DNA from: Promethearchaeota archaeon CR_4 | GTDB lineage: Archaea; Asgardarchaeota; Lokiarchaeia; Sigyniarchaeales; CR-4 | Length of the DNA stretch: 10,004 bases | Assembly (NCBI GenBank): GCA_001940655.1 | Contig: MBAA01000044.1 | Coordinates: forward strand, 10,821 to 20,824 | Direction: 5' to 3' | Part shown: piece after piece, positions 5,903 to 10,004 of the stretch | Layout: each line of letters opens with the position of its first letter | Numbering within the stretch: position 1 is the stretch's first letter | Position numbers and translations under genes: made by a program | The notes under the pieces: model-generated | Seen by the model: the letters and a program-made list of their open reading frames with translations, nothing else | The model's database searches: none | What the model was told of the DNA's origin: nothing

Positions 5903-7057
5903 ATGCCCGATCCCCAAGAGAGTCCCGAGATGCAAGCTGCCGAAATCGGGAAGAAGATGGAAGACACGGGAGAGGATCTCGGGAGCTTAATTCTCATAAA
6001 AGAACCCGACCAGTTACAACCGGCATCTTCACTGTTACCCTATAGTACAAGCTTTACGAATCTTATTCGTTACCTGAACGTGGTGAAAGATCACCTCGCA
6101 TTCGTGAAAGAAAATGAAGTACCATTGCCACGGGGGAATTTCTTATATATAACCCCCCCGGGGGAAGACATAAAGCGGTGCATTACTTTCCTAGCGCATC
6201 AATTTTATGCGAAATTCATAGAAATACTCACATCTCGCATCTTGTCGGAGAATGTAGTATCCTCTCAACATTTTGTAGAGGCTCTTGAATTAGGCTCCGG
6301 AGAACCCCATAGCTGGGCCTCCATCGTTTATGTGCCAAGTTTTGGGGAACTCGTAATGGGATTGCAAGATCCAGTTCAGGAACACCTTCTAAGTCAGATC
6401 TTAGGGCAGAATCACGTGAAAGATCCCCCCACCATCCTCATTGCAGAAATTCACGATATCCAACACTTGCCGCAAAAAATTACATGTCAATTTGATTTCA
6501 TAGAATCAATTCCTCCCCTTTCCCACGAGGAAGCGACCTCCTTTTTACGCGAGATTGTCAAATTCGAACTCCCTTGGGATAGTCCTGATTTGCTGAGCGC
6601 CCCGTTCTGGTTGAACCAGCTCTACAAAGTGGGAACCCGCTTGAATTTATTGAACTTAGGAAATTCCCCCAAACAACGAAAGTTGACAGAAAAGGATGTA
6701 GCCAAAATTATTCGGGAGTTAGGAATTATAAATCAAACTCCTATTGATTTCGGAGAAAATCCCGCGAAATTTCGAATGTTGCCTAATGATACTAATACGA
6801 ACCTCCCTTTTCCCAAAAATACAACTTTTGGAGATCAAATCCTTCAAGATTTAGCCAGTCGCCAATTTTCCCTCGCGAGTGGAATCTTAGACAAACTCCT
6901 ACAGGGAACGCCAATTAATGCTTTGACAGAGATCGAACGAATGTTATTAGTGGATTACGGCATTTTATTGAGCGAAGATCCCGCGAAACTCAAGATACGG
7001 TTGCTTAACGCGAAAAAACGTGTAGATTCTATTCAGAACGTGTTCAAGAAGGGGTAA
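5903..7057 (+). CDS. Degenerate AAA-family (pseudo-ATPase) protein
   Basis: I read this 384-residue protein as a classic AAA domain that has lost its catalytic residues. Residues 60-108 follow the FtsH/Cdc48-type layout (V-K-x-H-x-x-F then PxGxLLYGPPGTGKT): VVKDHLAFVKENEV is followed by LPRGNFLYITPPGEDIKRC, so PPGTGKT has become PPGEDIKR without the GK-T/S. The Walker B strand is SIVYVPSFG (140-148) where IIFIDEID is expected. Sensor 1 is ILIAEIHD (178-185) with His in place of Asn. The arginine-finger segment is TCQFDFIESIPPLSHEEA (194-211), matching RFDRxIxxPLPxxEER but lacking the arginine. A helical small domain follows, then an unrecognised C-terminal part of about 120 residues. The ATG at 5903 is chosen; a GTG at 5870 adds 11 residues. 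The SMC gene starts one base after the stop, implying coupled expression and perhaps a physical partnership. It may be a scaffold or clamp accessory; that is inference. Confidence 0.6.
   Translation: MPDPQESPEMQAAEIGKKMEDTGEDLGSLILIKEPDQLQPASSLLPYSTSFTNLIRYLNVVKDHLAFVKENEVPLPRGNFLYITPPGEDIKRCITFLAHQFYAKFIEILTSRILSENVVSSQHFVEALELGSGEPHSWASIVYVPSFGELVMGLQDPVQEHLLSQILGQNHVKDPPTILIAEIHDIQHLPQKITCQFDFIESIPPLSHEEATSFLREIVKFELPWDSPDLLSAPFWLNQLYKVGTRLNLLNLGNSPKQRKLTEKDVAKIIRELGIINQTPIDFGENPAKFRMLPNDTNTNLPFPKNTTFGDQILQDLASRQFSLASGILDKLLQGTPINALTEIERMLLVDYGILLSEDPAKLKIRLLNAKKRVDSIQNVFKKG
7049..7054 (+). promoter_or_regulatory. Ribosome binding site of the SMC gene inside the upstream gene
   Basis: AAGGGG overlaps the last codons of the pseudo-AAA gene and ends 4 bases before the SMC ATG at 7059. 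With only one base between the stop and the start, ribosomes ending the first gene can begin the second directly. Confidence 0.5.
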
Positions 7058-7058
7058 T

Positions 7059-10004
7059 ATGAACTTAGAACGACAATCTTGTCTGCCACGCATCCACAAG
7101 GTTGTGATGGAAAATTTCCTAAGTTTCAGCAGGCAAGAAGTCGAATTAGATCCCCAGTTCTCTGTTATCGTGGGCCCCAATGGATCGGGGAAGAGTTCCA
7201 TTTTTCAAGCCGTCAAGTTTGCCCTTGGGTCAAATGACAAGGATAGTCGGTATCCTAAATGGGCAGATTTCATTCGCTTTGGCGAGCAATATGCCCGGGT
7301 TGAGCTTGATATCGTCCAAGGGGAGGAGTCTCATTGTATCCGACGCACGGTTTTCCAGAACGGCAAAATTACATATGAGATTAAAAGTCTCAAGTCTTCA
7401 ACATTTGAAACCGTTCAGAAAAACATTACCGACAATATTACTGCCAATTTAGGGTATAGCACGGACAACATCTTTGCATTCGTGTCTCAAGGCAAGATTG
7501 ATGCCATCAAAAGTATGGACCCACACGGCCTTTGTCTCTATTTGGAAGAAGGTCTGGGAATTTTACCGATAAGACAGAAAATTGGGTTTGAAAATGATCG
7601 CCTCTTGCACCTGCAGCAAGAACTTGGGGAATTAGGACAACGTAAAAGCACATATGAAGTAGAGCTCGAATTTCTACGCCCAAAATTAGAGCGCCTTACC
7701 AGAAAGCGGGAGATTCTCTTAGATTTGATACGGTTAAAGGAAGAATTGATGATAGCGAACCGCCAGAAAATCATAAACGACATTGAATCCCTCAAAGAAG
7801 AGAAGAGCAAGAATACCGAGACACTAGTCTTGTTTGAAGGGAAATTAACAGAAGCTCAAGAACAAGAAGAAAAATCTTCACAAGCAATTGAAGCTATTGA
7901 GGGGGAATTAAATGGACTATATGAACAAACTGGACGCATTAAAGGAGACCTCGCACTTATTGAGGGAGAAATTAAGTCATGGGAACAAGAAAAACAAGAG
8001 AAGGTTGAATCTCTGCGTACCATAGATGATGCTCTCAAAGAAAAACAAGATTTATTCAACCAAAAGCAACAAATTGAAAATAAAATAAGAGAAAAACTCG
8101 ACAATACTTCCAACCTTGCAGAGGAAATGCACGCGAAGTATACAGAGCTCATTAAGGAACGGGAAAAAATTCAAAATGCCCTTAAGAGCTACTCGGAATG
8201 GCAAGAAAGATATGCTCAAATCAAAGCGGAACTCGAAGAGAAAGGAAAACACCTCACAGGTTTATCGGAGAATATAGGCACGCTTCGCACTCAATCTGAT
8301 AAATTATTAGAAAAAATTTCCCACGCAAACCACCAATGTGACCAAATTTATAAGATCTTAGAGAAGTGGGGCGAGAACTTTCAAAAGAATTTTCAAGCGT
8401 TCCGCTCGAAACTCCGAAAAGATTTGTTTGACAAGGAAGGTTACCTCCAAGATTTACGCGTGAAGAAAAATAAACACTTGGAAGAATTAAGTCGCTTCGA
8501 ACGACTAGTCGCGGGAAAAGAATCAGTTTATCCTCCGGAAATTCGGCAAATTAAGGCAGAAATTGCACGTCGGAGATGGTTGGTACAAGGACCACTCATA
8601 GAATTAATGCATTTTAATCCACTATACGCTCGAGCGATCGAATCCATCTTTGGAAAAGCCGCGCTCTATAGCTTCATTGCTCCGAATCGGGAAACATTCT
8701 TACTTCTCACGCAATTACGTAAGAATCTCCATGCTTTTTGTAAAATCTTCCTCCCAAAATCAATAGCAATGACCCCATTTCCGCCTTTATCGAAACAAGA
8801 AGGCGTGGTCGGGTATTTATTTGACCTTATTGATGTTGGCGAGGATGAAGATGTCCGGAAGGTCATCCGAGCGATTGTAAACGATACAATTGTCATTGAA
8901 CATACTTCAGTAGGACTCGACTTACACAATGCTGCAGTTAAGGCACGTTGCGTGACTTTGGATGGAGAAATTCTGGTTCCCCACAAGCATGCCGAGGAAT
9001 CCCGCCCACCGAAGGATTTACGTGACCACCTGAGTATTCAGCAGTGTAGGTTAAAAGTAGAATCGTGTCAGAAGCAGTTAACTCAAATTGAAGAAGAAAT
9101 CACCAAGGAATCAGCGGAACTGCAAATCTTGAAAGATAAATTTGACCGACTTGAGAAGATTGGCCAATTATTGCCAAGATTGCAGGAATTGTGCAAGCAA
9201 AAAGAAGAATATTCAAATGAAAATCACGCCATAAATGCCGAGAAAGCTCGCCTAGAAGAGACACGACTGAAAACCAAAATTTCCATTGAGTGCTTGCAGC
9301 GAGATCTGAAATCCATGGAGCAAGACGTTGGAATAGACGTGCTCCAAATGCAAGTACGAGGAAAAGATTTACCGACAGAAATTGAAGAATGTCTCAATAA
9401 TCTCAATTCTTTATTGAAAGTGAAAGAGGGGACTTCCCAAGATTTCCAAGTGGTAAGTGAATTAGCTGCAATCGCTCGCATAGATTTGGAAAAGACTCTA
9501 GCGAAAAAACACCAAATTTCTGAAGAAATCGAGAAAAATGACGACAGGATTCTTACCAAGTTCCACGATCTGCGAAAATTTGAGAAAGAAATAGCGAAAC
9601 TGGAAAAGAAAATTGAAGAGACTAAGAATCGCAAATCACAGGCTATAGTAGATAAAAAGAATTGTGAAGATAGATTCTTCACCCTGAAAATGCAAAGTGA
9701 TCGAGTCCATTCGGAGATAAATCGCCTGGAAGACCTCATAATCGAGCTTGAACAAGGATTGAGGAAGATAATGGAACAGTTATCAAATCGATCACTTAAA
9801 GACCAAGAACCAGCTCGCCCGGTAGATGAAATCCGGGAAGATCTCAACCATATTACAGATCTACTTGCAGGATTCGTTGACGTCGACGATTACATCGAGG
9901 CACGCCGGGACGAAATCCTCGAAAGCATAAAACGAGTCCAAGACCATCGAGGCCAAATAGGGGAGGAAATTCAGGCGGCCGCGACCGTGATTGAAGCATT
10001 ACGA
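7059..10004 (+). CDS. SMC-family chromosome-organising ATPase, 3' partial
   Basis: The frame is open for 982 codons and leaves the window without a stop. Residues 39-47 are the Walker A GPNGSGKSS and Gln144 in FVSQGKID is the Q-loop. FIRFGEQYARVELDI (71-85) follows the head as in SMC proteins, most like the F-I-K-x-G-x-x-x-A-x-V pattern of the Smc5/Smc6 and Rad50 side of the family. A coiled coil of about 330 residues (roughly 170-500) leads to an SMC hinge near 507-645 (start WLVQGPLIELM, end VTLDGEILVP). A second arm of similar length follows, rich in Glu/Lys heptads. RPVDEIREDL (920-929) resembles the canonical head-proximal stretch before the C-terminal lobe. The ABC signature and Walker B must lie further right. 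There is no CxxC zinc hook, so it is not Rad50. In the hinge the glycines expected after LDGE are missing (PHKHAEESR). It is likely to be cytoplasmic and DNA-associated, dimerising through the hinge. Confidence 0.9.
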   Translation, partial: MNLERQSCLPRIHKVVMENFLSFSRQEVELDPQFSVIVGPNGSGKSSIFQAVKFALGSNDKDSRYPKWADFIRFGEQYARVELDIVQGEESHCIRRTVFQNGKITYEIKSLKSSTFETVQKNITDNITANLGYSTDNIFAFVSQGKIDAIKSMDPHGLCLYLEEGLGILPIRQKIGFENDRLLHLQQELGELGQRKSTYEVELEFLRPKLERLTRKREILLDLIRLKEELMIANRQKIINDIESLKEEKSKNTETLVLFEGKLTEAQEQEEKSSQAIEAIEGELNGLYEQTGRIKGDLALIEGEIKSWEQEKQEKVESLRTIDDALKEKQDLFNQKQQIENKIREKLDNTSNLAEEMHAKYTELIKEREKIQNALKSYSEWQERYAQIKAELEEKGKHLTGLSENIGTLRTQSDKLLEKISHANHQCDQIYKILEKWGENFQKNFQAFRSKLRKDLFDKEGYLQDLRVKKNKHLEELSRFERLVAGKESVYPPEIRQIKAEIARRRWLVQGPLIELMHFNPLYARAIESIFGKAALYSFIAPNRETFLLLTQLRKNLHAFCKIFLPKSIAMTPFPPLSKQEGVVGYLFDLIDVGEDEDVRKVIRAIVNDTIVIEHTSVGLDLHNAAVKARCVTLDGEILVPHKHAEESRPPKDLRDHLSIQQCRLKVESCQKQLTQIEEEITKESAELQILKDKFDRLEKIGQLLPRLQELCKQKEEYSNENHAINAEKARLEETRLKTKISIECLQRDLKSMEQDVGIDVLQMQVRGKDLPTEIEECLNNLNSLLKVKEGTSQDFQVVSELAAIARIDLEKTLAKKHQISEEIEKNDDRILTKFHDLRKFEKEIAKLEKKIEETKNRKSQAIVDKKNCEDRFFTLKMQSDRVHSEINRLEDLIIELEQGLRKIMEQLSNRSLKDQEPARPVDEIREDLNHITDLLAGFVDVDDYIEARRDEILESIKRVQDHRGQIGEEIQAAATVIEALR

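Noticed and set aside
6155..6164. CCCCCGGGGG palindrome
   Set aside because: It falls on the Pro-Pro-Gly codons of the former Walker A loop and is explained by the coding sequence.
7538..9847. Minus-strand frames rich in Ser/Phe/Leu/Arg opposite the SMC gene
   Set aside because: Such frames are the usual antisense reflection of Glu/Lys-rich coiled-coil coding sequence.
7059..10004. Rad50 identity for the long coiled-coil ATPase
   Set aside because: There is no CxxC zinc hook at the middle; instead a hinge-like globular domain of about 140 residues is present, and no Mre11 gene is adjacent.
1..10004. CRISPR array, insertion sequence, integrase, tRNA or rRNA
   Set aside because: No regularly spaced repeats, transposase or integrase motifs, terminal inverted repeats or RNA gene signatures were seen.

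Overview
The window looks archaeal and most likely comes from an Asgard archaeon. The strongest sign is a eukaryote-like Rab/Ras-type small GTPase with an Asgard-style switch II (WDLAGQ followed by FSFVRPPFY). Genes are tightly packed in operons, several candidate promoters are AT-rich TATA-like boxes, and the distant GIFT-like, AAA-like and SMC-like proteins also fit. The lineage within Asgard cannot be fixed from this sequence alone.

Region 1 (1-3309, minus strand) is an arginine biosynthesis operon, read argC > argB > argD > argA-like acetyltransferase. The first three enzymes are complete. The acetyltransferase runs off the left edge. argB/argD and argD/acetyltransferase each share a 4-base ATGA stop/start overlap, and argC/argB are 12 bases apart, so the genes should be co-transcribed and partly coupled in translation. 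Together they convert glutamate to N-acetylornithine by the acetylated, bacterial-type route.

Region 2 (about 3310-4173) is some 860 bases without a convincing gene, between divergently transcribed units. It must hold the promoters of both. It also carries a 24-base pure pyrimidine tract, a repeated 10-mer and a dubious 100-codon ORF.

Region 3 (4174-5631, plus strand) is a two-gene unit: the small GTPase, then a 293-residue protein whose N-terminal half resembles the GIFT domain (GldG / IFT52-like). About 270 bases follow with a T-rich stretch and a perfect 14-bp AT palindrome that could be a TATA box.

Region 4 (5903-10004, plus strand) is a second two-gene unit. The first gene encodes what I read as a catalytically dead classic AAA domain: the fold landmarks align, but Walker A, Walker B, sensor 1 and the arginine-finger region are all eroded. 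One base after its stop begins an SMC-family ATPase with intact Walker A and Q-loop, two long coiled-coil arms and a hinge. It is open to the right edge, and its C-terminal ATPase lobe lies outside the window.

The accessory half (4174-10004) is the interesting part. It holds a Rab-like GTPase paired with a GIFT-like protein, and a pseudo-AAA protein tightly coupled to an unusual SMC. That the protein pairs cooperate is inferred from gene order only.
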